A stretch of 18,239 nucleotides of DNA, taken from an uncultured Ruminococcus sp. Lineage in GTDB: Bacteria > Bacillota > Clostridia > Oscillospirales > Ruminococcaceae. Position numbers and translations under genes: made by a program. Position 1 is the first letter of the stretch. The number at the start of each line of letters is the position of its first letter. The notes below the pieces were generated by a model, which was not told the origin of the DNA, made no database searches, and was given only the letters and a program-made list of their open reading frames with translations. Below are positions 8,418-14,526 of this stretch, piece by piece. The stretch lies in NCBI GenBank assembly GCA_900539095.1, contig UQAR01000046.1, positions 1 to 18,239 on the forward strand, written 5' to 3'.

Positions 8418-8477
8418 TATGTTATTCTCCTTGGAATTTGATATTATGATTTTATGTACATCTATACTATCCCATTT

Positions 8478-8505
8478 ATTATAACACAAAATAATAAATT
8501 GTTAA
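8478..8505 (-). promoter_or_regulatory. Sigma-A promoter of ppk-corA
   Basis: On the minus strand: TTAACA (complement of 8500-8505), 16-base spacer, TATAAT (complement of 8478-8483), about 60 bases before the ppk start codon. Confidence 0.75.
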
Positions 8506-8670
8506 AGAGTTTCAGGAAAAATTCATGTAAAATATTCTTCTTTTATGCAGTATTGACCACATCGGCACACTCAAATTATGCAAAATGATAGATTTTCGCA
8601 AATTTGCAGACGAAAATACTGTACAAAAGAGCAAAAATCGAAAATATCAATATTTTTTATGCAAAAAAGG

Positions 8671-8699
8671 TTGACAACGGGGCACAAATAGTGTATAAT
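8671..8699 (+). promoter_or_regulatory. Strong sigma-A promoter of the tRNA pair
   Basis: Perfect consensus: TTGACA at 8671-8676, 17-base spacer, TATAAT at 8694-8699. The first tRNA begins 27 bases after the -10 box. Confidence 0.95.
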
Positions 8700-8707
8700 A
8701 ATCAAGT

Positions 8708-8817
8708 CGCTATGAGAAACATATTTGGCGGTATAGCTCAGTTGGCTAGAGCACTTGGTTCATACCCAGGGTGTCACCGGTTCAAATCCAGTTACCGCTA
8801 CCATATTTCTCATAGCG
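8708..8817 (+). repeat. Inverted repeat joining leader and trailer of tRNA-Met
   Basis: CGCTATGAGAAA at 8708-8719 is perfectly complementary to 8806-8817. Three more pairs (8721-8723 with 8803-8805) follow past a single bulged C. The repeat encloses the whole tRNA-Met gene, so the precursor RNA can form a long stem stacked near the acceptor stem. This could set RNase P and 3'-end processing. Confidence 0.85.
8727..8803 (+). tRNA. tRNA-Met (CAT), elongator type
   Basis: A complete cloverleaf of 77 bases with encoded CCA (8801-8803). The acceptor arm is GGCGGTA with TACCGCT (a G-T pair at position 1-72), and the D arm is GCTC/GAGC. The anticodon stem CTTGG/CCAGG holds loop TTCATAC with anticodon CAT. 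The T loop is TTCAAAT in a stem with one C-A mismatch. The first pair is G-T, unlike the unpaired C1-A72 of bacterial initiator tRNA, which supports the elongator type (a lysidine-modified Ile tRNA is less likely). Confidence 0.93.
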
Positions 8818-8824
8818 AAAAATC

Positions 8825-8899
8825 GGCCCGTTGGTCAAGAGGTTAAGACGCCGCCCTTTCACGGCGGAATCATGGGTTCAATTCCCGTACGGGTCACCA
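8825..8899 (+). tRNA. tRNA-Glu (TTC)
   Basis: A complete cloverleaf of 75 bases with encoded CCA (8897-8899). The acceptor is GGCCCGT with ACGGGTC. The anticodon stem CCGCC/GGCGG holds loop CTTTCAC with anticodon TTC. The T arm has loop TTCAATT. It follows tRNA-Met by 21 bases on the same transcript. The tyrosine recombinase downstream points toward it, which makes this tRNA's 3' side the likely insertion region. Confidence 0.96.
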
Positions 8900-8903
8900 C
8901 AAC

Positions 8904-8952
8904 AAAGTCTCGGAAACAGCGTAGTATCGCGGTTTCCGAGACTTTATTTTTT
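8904..8952 (+). terminator. Strong terminator of the tRNA operon
   Basis: A perfect 14-bp stem (8904-8917 with 8932-8945), with further pairing inside the loop, is followed by a T run at 8947-8952. It begins five bases after the tRNA-Glu CCA. Confidence 0.95.
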
Positions 8953-8968
8953 CCTAAAATCTCCTCAA

Positions 8969-8987
8969 CCACTTATCTGCCACTTAT
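8969..8987. repeat. Short direct repeats beside int
   Basis: CCACTTAT occurs at 8969-8976 and again at 8980-8987, an 11-base period of about one helical turn. It lies between the tRNA terminator and the 3' end of the recombinase gene, where tyrosine integrases commonly have arm-type binding repeats. That role is inference only. Confidence 0.45.
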
Positions 8988-9034
8988 TTTGAAAATAACC
9001 GCTTTCGACTACCTCTTAGCTGTGTTCTATGTAC

Positions 9035-9065
9035 CCCGCAAGGCTTGCGCCCTGCGGGTGTTTTT
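9035..9065 (+). terminator. Plus-strand terminator at the element's left side
   Basis: The stem CCCGCAAGGC (9035-9044) with GCCCTGCGGG (9049-9058), with one A-C mismatch, is followed by TTTTT at 9061-9065. It is oriented to stop rightward transcripts entering the int gene from the tRNA side. It touches the int stop codon. Confidence 0.75.
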
Positions 9066-10338
9066 ATGCCCCGAAAACTTGTCCGAACTGTTCTTCTTCC
9101 TGCTCGTCCTCATCTTCGTAGGTGCCCTCTGTGCTGTCCTCGGAGTGCTTTTCTTCTTTCACTTTAACCTCGTTCGTGAAGCTTAGAGCGTTGCTTATCG
9201 CATCGCAGTTGCGTGCTCTCGCCTCTTGGAACATATGGGAATATAAATTTAAGGTCGTTCCAACAACGCTATGTCCCATATCTTCTGATACCGCTACAAC
9301 ATCCACGCCCTCAAAAATCAGAAGTGAGGCGTGCAAGTGACGTAGAGAATGAATATTTCTAAACGGTATTCCTATTCGCTCGCAGTAGCCTTTTAGCCAC
9401 TCAAAAGGAGTCTGCGGATTCATGGGTGCGCCGTTCCATTTGGTGAACAGTCGGTCGTGACCCTCCCATTTTGTACCGAGCTGTTTCGCTTCCTTGGCCT
9501 GCTCTGTCCTGAACTGCTTTAGCAGATTCATTATAGACGGCGGAAACTTTGACACACGCTTGGACTTTCGCGTCTTAGTGGTATCGGTGTATATGCCTTT
9601 TTCTTTTGTATACTGAGATGTTCTGCGGACATGGATCAGGCTGTTCTCAAAGTCGATGTCTTTCCATTCCAATCCCAGCATTTCGCTGCGCCTGAAGCCG
9701 CTGTATATCGCAAGCAGCAGATACACTTGGTATTTCATAGGCTCGTCCTTTAAATGTTCGTAGAGTGTTTTTACCTCGTCCAGCGTATATATCTGCTTTT
9801 CCTCTTGCTCGGATCTTGGAACAACCACCCGTCTGCAAGGATTGTCAGTCAGCATTCCCATACGGATAGCGTAGCTGAACACATCGCTGATAAGGCTGAG
9901 ATGATGCACCGCCGTTTTGCGTGACAGCGGCTTTCCGTTGTTCATGTTCTTGCCGTTAACCAGAAGGTCGGTGATGAATTTCTGAACATCTCGACTAGTT
10001 ATCTTATCAAGTCTTTTGTGACCGAGTGCTGGGTATATGCGTTTGGTGAGTTGTTTCATTCTTGAATACGATGTAGGACGAAGATTGACCTTTGCATATT
10101 CTTCAAACCACTGTTCGGCAAATGTCTCAAACTTGACTGCCGCTGTTATCTGTCCTCGCTTGCAGTCCTCCTCAAAAAGTATTGCTTGACGCTGCACCTC
10201 CTTTTCGATCTGCCGAGGTGTCATACCAGGCTCAGGTTTGTAGCTCTTGTACTGATTGTGCTGCTTACCGTCTACGCCATAACCGCATGACACCTTTATT
10301 TCGTAAGTCCCATTGGGACGCTTTCTAATAGTCGCCAT
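9064..10338 (-). CDS. Tyrosine recombinase / integrase
   Basis: A site-specific recombinase of the phage/Tn916 integrase style, 424 residues. An N-terminal arm-DNA-binding part (ATIRKRPNGTYEIKV onward) is followed by a SAM-like core-binding domain (about 68-165) and the catalytic domain. Catalytic residues are all visible: Arg216 in SGFRRSEMLGLEW, His330 and Arg333 in HSLRHLHA, His356 in MGHSVV, and the nucleophile Tyr366 in LNLYSHM. The frame is open to 10389, but the ATG at 10336-10338 has CGGAGG 11 bases upstream and the extra part would lie in a large inverted repeat. The C-terminus carries an unusual strongly acidic tail (about 395-418). The gene points toward tRNA-Glu and lies downstream of the xis-like gene, the usual layout for an integrative element end. 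Confidence 0.95.
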   Translation of the reverse strand: MATIRKRPNGTYEIKVSCGYGVDGKQHNQYKSYKPEPGMTPRQIEKEVQRQAILFEEDCKRGQITAAVKFETFAEQWFEEYAKVNLRPTSYSRMKQLTKRIYPALGHKRLDKITSRDVQKFITDLLVNGKNMNNGKPLSRKTAVHHLSLISDVFSYAIRMGMLTDNPCRRVVVPRSEQEEKQIYTLDEVKTLYEHLKDEPMKYQVYLLLAIYSGFRRSEMLGLEWKDIDFENSLIHVRRTSQYTKEKGIYTDTTKTRKSKRVSKFPPSIMNLLKQFRTEQAKEAKQLGTKWEGHDRLFTKWNGAPMNPQTPFEWLKGYCERIGIPFRNIHSLRHLHASLLIFEGVDVVAVSEDMGHSVVGTTLNLYSHMFQEARARNCDAISNALSFTNEVKVKEEKHSEDSTEGTYEDEDEQEEEQFGQVFGA

Positions 10339-10366
10339 ATATATTAAAACCTCCGTTTCAAAACTA

Positions 10367-10429
10367 TGGCGCATTTCTACCGACAACATTTTACCACATC
10401 TCGGTGGAAAAGTCCAGAGAAATGCGCCA
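10367..10429. repeat. 12-bp inverted repeat between xis and int
   Basis: TGGCGCATTTCT (10367-10378) is perfectly complementary to 10418-10429. Inside, ACCGA (10379-10383) pairs with TCGGT (10401-10405). It lies in the leader of int, so the mRNA can fold into a stable two-part stem upstream of the int ribosome site. It could act as an attenuator or as a binding site for Int or Xis; it is not followed by a T run. Confidence 0.8.
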
Positions 10430-10463
10430 CCGTATACTCGTATCTTTCCTATGAGCTAATTTC

Positions 10464-10658
10464 TTACGATGTTTTTCCACGGAGATAGTTCAGAAAAATA
10501 TCCTTGTTGATGAGATACTTTCTGCCGGCCATTATGTGCGGAATTTGATCGTTGATGCACATCTGACGGACTCTGTACTCGGTCATGCCGTTTACAAGAG
10601 CAGCCGCCTCCTTGATCGTAAGCATGATGATCTTTGTTTCGTTTTTGTTTTCTGCCAT
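10464..10658 (-). CDS. Excisionase-like small HTH protein
   Basis: A 64-residue protein with the MerR/Xis-type winged helix: LTIKEAAALVNGMTEYRVRQMC, then DQIPHIMAGRKYLINKDIFLNYL. This is the typical 'excisionase family DNA-binding' pattern, in which the second half carries the wing and the I/L-x-K-x-F-x-x-Y/W-L end. Such proteins bend DNA at attachment sites to steer the integrase toward excision, and often also regulate int. The ATG at 10656-10658 has AAGGAG about 12 bases upstream, slightly far. It lies 125 bases upstream of int on the same strand. Confidence 0.88.
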   Translation of the reverse strand: MAENKNETKIIMLTIKEAAALVNGMTEYRVRQMCINDQIPHIMAGRKYLINKDIFLNYLRGKTS

Positions 10659-10745
10659 TGTATTATCACTCTCCTTGTTGTTTTGGTAATTCTGCTTATG
10701 GTATGTGTGATGTTCATTTTTACATCTGTCCTTTCACAGTGTTTT

Positions 10746-10774
10746 CAAGGGTACAGTGAAATGTTGTACCCTTG
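10746..10774. promoter_or_regulatory. 10-bp palindrome, possible operator upstream of xis
   Basis: CAAGGGTACA (10746-10755), a 9-base spacer, and TGTACCCTTG (10765-10774) form a perfect inverted repeat shaped like a dimeric repressor site. On the minus strand a weak -35-like TTGAAA overlaps its xis-proximal end, with a poor -10 (ATGTAA) 17 bases on. Smaller inverted repeats cluster beside it: CGGAA/TTCCG at 10781-10795, TGTCAG/CTGACA around 10805-10821, GTAAC/GTTAC at about 10826-10840, and ATGAGG/CCTCAT around 10851-10875. Confidence 0.6.
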
Positions 10775-10919
10775 GTATGTCGGAAATATATTCCGTGTTC
10801 TCTTGTCAGTAAAGCTGACATACAGTAACGTTTTGTTACACAACTTAATATGAGGTAAGGATTCGTCCCCTCATCGGAGACCTCGTCACGTTCCGTTACT
10901 CTATCGATGCTTGTTCAGA

Positions 10920-11333
10920 TTATTCATCATCGGCTATACCCTCATCAAAGTTTCTTGTTATCAGATCATCAAAATTGATCTTTCCTCTTGTGCGTCTGAC
11001 ATTGTTCACCGCCTCACGCCTGATGTCCTTCAACTCGTTCTTGCTGAGCTCAAAGGTGTCTACGAGAATAGCTATCAGCATTTCAACCTCGACTGCATAT
11101 CTGAACAAGCCTTTTGATATTTTTGTTATGCCTTCATCGCTTGCTTGAGCAATGCACTCCGCAAGCTCCGGAACAAGAACATTACTCTTGGTAGAGATAG
11201 CTCTTGTTGCAAGAAACAATTTCAGCGCCTGCTCTATCAGTTCCGAACGGCTGATGTCCTGCTTTGTACAATAATCATCACACTCTGCAAGCACATCACC
11301 GGACACATAAATCCCTGTTCTGATTTTATCCAA
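10920..11333 (-). CDS. Ribbon-helix-helix-like DNA-binding protein (second of pair)
   Basis: About 137 residues. The N-terminus (IRTGIYVSGDVLAECDDYC, then ISRSELIEQALKLFLA) fits a ribbon-helix-helix fold: a short beta strand, a helix, and a helix beginning SRSELIEQAL. The rest is helical and ends VRRTRGKINFDDL, closely like the end of the upstream gene, so the two are probably paralogues. The start is probably the TTG at 11331-11333, which has AAGGAGG at 7 bases; an in-frame TTG two codons earlier (11337-11339) is too close to the ribosome site. The earlier TTG overlaps the stop of the upstream gene, and the pair is translationally linked. Role unknown; RHH pairs on mobile elements often serve as repressors or relaxosome accessory proteins. 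Confidence 0.75.
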   Translation of the reverse strand: MDKIRTGIYVSGDVLAECDDYCTKQDISRSELIEQALKLFLATRAISTKSNVLVPELAECIAQASDEGITKISKGLFRYAVEVEMLIAILVDTFELSKNELKDIRREAVNNVRRTRGKINFDDLITRNFDEGIADDE

Positions 11334-11335
11334 GG

Positions 11336-11743
11336 TCAATCCTCCTTCTGATATTTGTAGGCATTTCTGAAATCAATAATGCCGTTTGTCCTGCGCACAT
11401 CTTCAGTACACATTCCGTACAGCTTACCGACATCGGTTTCATCGACATCTGTCACCGCCGCAAGTATGTGCGACTGTATTGCAGACTGCACCGCCAGCTT
11501 GAACAATGCTCTGCTGATACGCTGCTCACTGCCTTTTACGATCCCGTCAATGACAGCTGATACCGTTTCGCCGAGATACTCCGTCATATTCTCCGAATTA
11601 CAATCAAGATATCCTGCATAAAACCTGATCGCTTTTTCAATAAAATCGCTCTGCGACATTGCATTTGCTGCCGCCATATGAGTGGTCAGCAGTTCTTTTA
11701 CTTCCGGGTAGAGCCACACCGCCTGTTTTTCTTTTTTCGCCAT
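11336..11743 (-). CDS. Ribbon-helix-helix-like DNA-binding protein (first of pair)
   Basis: 135 residues. The N-terminal part AVWLYPEVKELLTTHMAAANA then MSQSDFIEKAIRFYAGYL fits a ribbon-helix-helix domain. The C-terminal helical part ends VRRTNGIIDFRNAYKYQKED, matching the VRRTRGKINF end of the next gene. The ATG has a perfect AAGGAGG seven bases upstream. It is the first gene of a two-gene unit and ends within the ribosome site of the second. The C-terminal half could be a dimerisation or partner-binding domain. Not assigned to a named family; DNA binding is inferred from fold pattern only. Confidence 0.78.
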   Translation of the reverse strand: MAKKEKQAVWLYPEVKELLTTHMAAANAMSQSDFIEKAIRFYAGYLDCNSENMTEYLGETVSAVIDGIVKGSEQRISRALFKLAVQSAIQSHILAAVTDVDETDVGKLYGMCTEDVRRTNGIIDFRNAYKYQKED

Positions 11744-12118
11744 GAAAACGCCTCCTTAATACTGTTCGACTTTGTCCTTTCGCTGATATTTCGGTCGTGA
11801 TTTCGCAGCGTTGCCCTCTTATGGTAACACACCCCAAAACCACAACCCCCTAAAATACTGCACAAGACCTTGCCCAAACGCTCGCAATTGCGGTCGGCTT
11901 TGCCGTCCGCTGTGAATGCGGCGACCCCGCCGCTTTAACCTGCAATCTTATTCCTCTACGTCATAACCGCTTGGAATTTACCCGGTCCGTGCAATATGCC
12001 GACAGCCGATTTTACTCCATTTTTCTCATCTTCCTTCTGCAAAAAATATCTTGCTGTACTTCGCTCACAAACGCCGACAAATCGCTCACAGCGGCGTTTT
12101 GTTGGCTCGTTGGTTAAA
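11744..12118. other. 375-base non-coding gap, C-rich and hairpin-rich
   Basis: No convincing gene on either strand. The plus strand has clustered C runs (11832-11835, 11840-11841, 11846-11850). Hairpins: CGGC-TTT-GCCG (11895-11905), GCGGCG-ACCC-CGCCGC (11918-11933, perfect 6-bp stem) and AAACGCCG/CGGCGTTT (12069-12076 with 12092-12099, 15-base loop). GCAATTGC at about 11884-11891 is a perfect palindrome. The position between a replication-type ATPase and RHH genes would suit an origin of transfer or replication, but no known nic or origin consensus is recognised. Confidence 0.5.
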
Positions 12119-13936
12119 CTATCCGACCTCGGCTGTGGGGCGGTACAAATCGTCCGATAGCCGTTCTTCCATCTTTAGCTTATTCAGCATCGCCACATTC
12201 ACTACTGTGTTGGAGTTGTCCCTGACCGAGACCGTGTTGCGGCTTGTCCTTGACAGCAGCAAGCCCTCTTTACGAAGCTGACGAAGTAGCTCATTTTTGC
12301 TAATAGAAAAATGCTCACCCTGCTCGGCACACAGCTTTCGCACCTCGGAGTGTGTTGTGTCTGCGAACAGGTAGTAGTGCTCATCGTCCTGCAAGCCGAT
12401 GCAGTTTCTCTGACGGGGCGGGGAGTCAAGCCCTTTTGTTTCTACATAACACCGTCCGCTGTCCAGCAGACTTTTAAGCTTTTCACAAAACTTAGTTGTC
12501 GGATTTTCAAGCTCGATGATTTCTGCGTTTGCAGACACAGCTTTCAAAACGATCTCGTCGAACACCTTTTCAAATTTATCAAGCTCCGACTTGTTGATTT
12601 GATTTTTCGATTTAAGAAACACAAGCAGAAATGCAAACCCGATTTTCAAGTGTGCAAGCATGTCGGGTGTGCGGTTGTGAAACTTAATTCTGTTTGCACA
12701 CAGCCTGTCCAGATAAAACTTGCGGTATTTCAAAAACACATCTTCGAGTGTTTTTACAAAAGCACTTTCATCATCAAGATACACATTTTTAATCCACTCA
12801 ATGTAGCTTTGCATAATCCCACACAGCACTCCGTCATTTGCTAACTGCTGATATTCTGACAGATCATCAAGCTGAACATCGTTTTCATTAAGTTCAATAT
12901 TGAAGTATCTCGCCGAACCCGACACGGAAATTTCAGGAGTGTACTCCGCTGTGATAATTGCATTGCCTGTAGGCGGTTTTGAAGATTGTAACTCCGCTTT
13001 TGAATTTAGTCGTGCACGACCAATTCTATCACCGTAGTATCGCGAAATATTCTGCGCAATGCTTTTCATCTCCTGCTCGTGAAACATTCCGCTCGGATGA
13101 AAATCGTCAATGCAAGTCAACACGTCTTTTAAATAGTATATGTTGCTCAAAATGCTATTCGCTGTGTCGTGGAATGACATCGGTAGGTCGCTTGCTGAAA
13201 ACTTTCCGAAGAACGAAAGGAACAGCGCTGCAAGTGTGGATTTACGACTACCCGTCTTACCAATCAGCGCAGTCACAAACTTTGGCTCGTAGCCTGCACT
13301 TTTCAGAAAGTGATTGAGCGGACACAGAAACGTTACCGCCAGCAGCGGTAGCATAACACACTGCGGTGCAAAACTGTTTTCAAGCATTGCAGACAAGTAA
13401 ATCAAGTCCTCCTGCGAACCCTTTTCAGTGAAAGAATAGTTTTTCAGCTTGCCTTGCAGTTCAACGGTAAACGGACTGTTCTGCGTCGGCATCAGGAACA
13501 CATACTCACCGTTTATCTTCTTCCAACCAGTTTGGAGATACATAGTTTCAAATTTCACCTCACCTTTCGTTAACATAATTGCGTGGCAGATTTTACTTAG
13601 CACGTTTTGCTTAGGCTGTGCAGCACCCAATGCGCCCCAGCGGTTTAAGAGCCATTTCATGTTTTGCATTTCGTCTGCGGAAACAATCTGCTCCGACAGT
13701 TTAATTCCCGATTTGTGAACCGCACCGACCTTGAACATTTTCTTTTGCTCTGTGCCGTCATCTCTGGTGATTTCCGAAATAAGTGTGGGAACAAAGTCTG
13801 CAAGTTTCATTGGAACGACCTGATCTTTCACCTGAACCTTTTCATAAAGGCAATTGCTTTTAACAACGTAGGGATCATTGTAGACTGTTTCATCAATCAG
13901 TTTTGCTTTTTTTCCTTCTGTCATGATTTCTGACAT
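12119..13936 (-). CDS. P-loop ATPase, DUF927/replicative helicase-like
   Basis: 605 residues. A P-loop ATPase core lies in the middle: Walker A IGKTGSRKST (about 225-234), then Walker B VLTCIDDF with Asp277-Asp278, and an arginine-rich stretch after it (YYGDRIGRARL). The flanking parts are not recognised. The layout, a ~200-residue N-terminal part plus a helicase-like ATPase ending in a winged-helix-like C-terminus, fits the DUF927 / primase-helicase proteins of phages and integrative elements, which work in element replication. No primase zinc finger or polymerase motif is seen, so a separate primase would be needed. The start is best at ATG 13934-13936, with AAAGGAG eight bases upstream; upstream GTG and ATG (13940-13945) are too close to that site. 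Exact family uncertain. Confidence 0.75.
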   Translation of the reverse strand: MSEIMTEGKKAKLIDETVYNDPYVVKSNCLYEKVQVKDQVVPMKLADFVPTLISEITRDDGTEQKKMFKVGAVHKSGIKLSEQIVSADEMQNMKWLLNRWGALGAAQPKQNVLSKICHAIMLTKGEVKFETMYLQTGWKKINGEYVFLMPTQNSPFTVELQGKLKNYSFTEKGSQEDLIYLSAMLENSFAPQCVMLPLLAVTFLCPLNHFLKSAGYEPKFVTALIGKTGSRKSTLAALFLSFFGKFSASDLPMSFHDTANSILSNIYYLKDVLTCIDDFHPSGMFHEQEMKSIAQNISRYYGDRIGRARLNSKAELQSSKPPTGNAIITAEYTPEISVSGSARYFNIELNENDVQLDDLSEYQQLANDGVLCGIMQSYIEWIKNVYLDDESAFVKTLEDVFLKYRKFYLDRLCANRIKFHNRTPDMLAHLKIGFAFLLVFLKSKNQINKSELDKFEKVFDEIVLKAVSANAEIIELENPTTKFCEKLKSLLDSGRCYVETKGLDSPPRQRNCIGLQDDEHYYLFADTTHSEVRKLCAEQGEHFSISKNELLRQLRKEGLLLSRTSRNTVSVRDNSNTVVNVAMLNKLKMEERLSDDLYRPTAEVG

Positions 13937-13957
13937 TGGCATCACTCCTTTTTTAAT

Positions 13958-14221
13958 TTATGTAGTTGTTGTGGTGTGTCCTGCGCTTTCAAACAGTAGC
14001 CGAACGCCCGACAGCTTATCAGGCTCATAGAGCAGCGTTTCTATTGCTTGCGACGGTTGGTATCACGCTTGAGAACGTGCAATGTCAGCAAGCTGAAACG
14101 TAAGTATCCGTTTCTGATTTTCATCGCCAACTGCAGTTGCTAGATGCAGGTTGAAGATTGTATTTGTCGCTCGTTTTGAAATACAAAAGTCATGGCGTAC
14201 ATCTTCAGTAGCTGGAACAGT
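13958..14221 (-). pseudogene. Possible gene remnant upstream of the ATPase gene
   Basis: On the minus strand one frame runs 52 codons (from 14221, reading VPATEDVRHDFCISKR and later ILTFQLADIARSQA), meets TGA at 14063-14065, and then continues 34 codons (IETLLYEPDKLSGVRLLF) to TAA at 13958-13960. The composition looks protein-like, and a Trp-to-stop change (TGG to TGA) would explain the break. GGAGGGGTGATG just upstream could be its ribosome site and start, but is out of frame, implying a second lesion. A competing frame in the same DNA is also partly open, so this is a tentative call. Confidence 0.25.
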
Positions 14222-14526
14222 TCATCACCCCTCCGTCAGAAATAACGTATTCGGTTACCGATTATTCAATTTTCAAGATTCCGTCGATCATTCGCTCTGT
14301 ATATTAATTAGGCGATTTTTTTCTAATTTATCAAATCGCATTACAGGCAAAAAATCCATTCACTACATGGTTTCAAATGTTTATATCAATTGTACAATAA
14401 AAGTTACCACAAATCTGAAAAAGTGTGATATAACAAATATAGGTCACCGCTAAAAACCTCCACCGCACATCTGCAGCATAGGATTTTAGAGCTGACCTAT
14501 AGATACACTTTTGAGGGGTACTTGAC
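13961..14526. other. Intergenic region between divergent ATPase and DUF6076 genes
   Basis: Apart from the tentative remnant, no supported gene is seen. A plus-strand frame at 14151-14453 begins with TTG, lacks a ribosome site and has a basic, cysteine- and asparagine-rich translation, and is rejected. It contains the inverted repeats GCGATTT (14312-14318) with AAATCGC (14333-14339), TCGGT-T-ACCGA near 14254-14264, and the TATAGGTCA/TGACCTATA pair. The stretch 14290-14440 is AT-rich and probably carries promoters for both flanking units; none matches consensus well. Confidence 0.5.
14438..14501. repeat. TATAGGTCA / TGACCTATA inverted repeat before the sigma operon
   Basis: TATAGGTCA at 14438-14446 is perfectly complementary to TGACCTATA at 14493-14501, separated by 46 bases. 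The second arm ends 25 bases before the DUF6076 start codon. The same TGACCTAT core recurs at 16410-16417, right at the sigma gene stop codon. It may be an operator pair or promoter element for this operon. Confidence 0.5.

Noticed and set aside
8598..8607. GCAAATTTGC palindrome upstream of the tRNA promoter
   Set aside because: A short AT-rich palindrome with no linked structure; likely chance.
8870..8899. Duplicate of the tRNA-Glu 3' end as attR
   Set aside because: Only short matches such as GTTCAATT near 17533 were found, too short to be an attachment core.
8755..9186. Plus-strand open frame of 143 codons
   Set aside because: It runs through both tRNA genes and the terminator, has no ribosome site and ends inside int.
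12311..12844. Plus-strand open frame of 177 codons
   Set aside because: It is antisense to the ATPase gene, cysteine- and histidine-rich in translation and lacks a ribosome site: a shadow frame.
14151..14453. Plus-strand open frame of 100 codons
   Set aside because: TTG start without a ribosome site and no family-like pattern; overlaps the palindrome-rich regulatory DNA.
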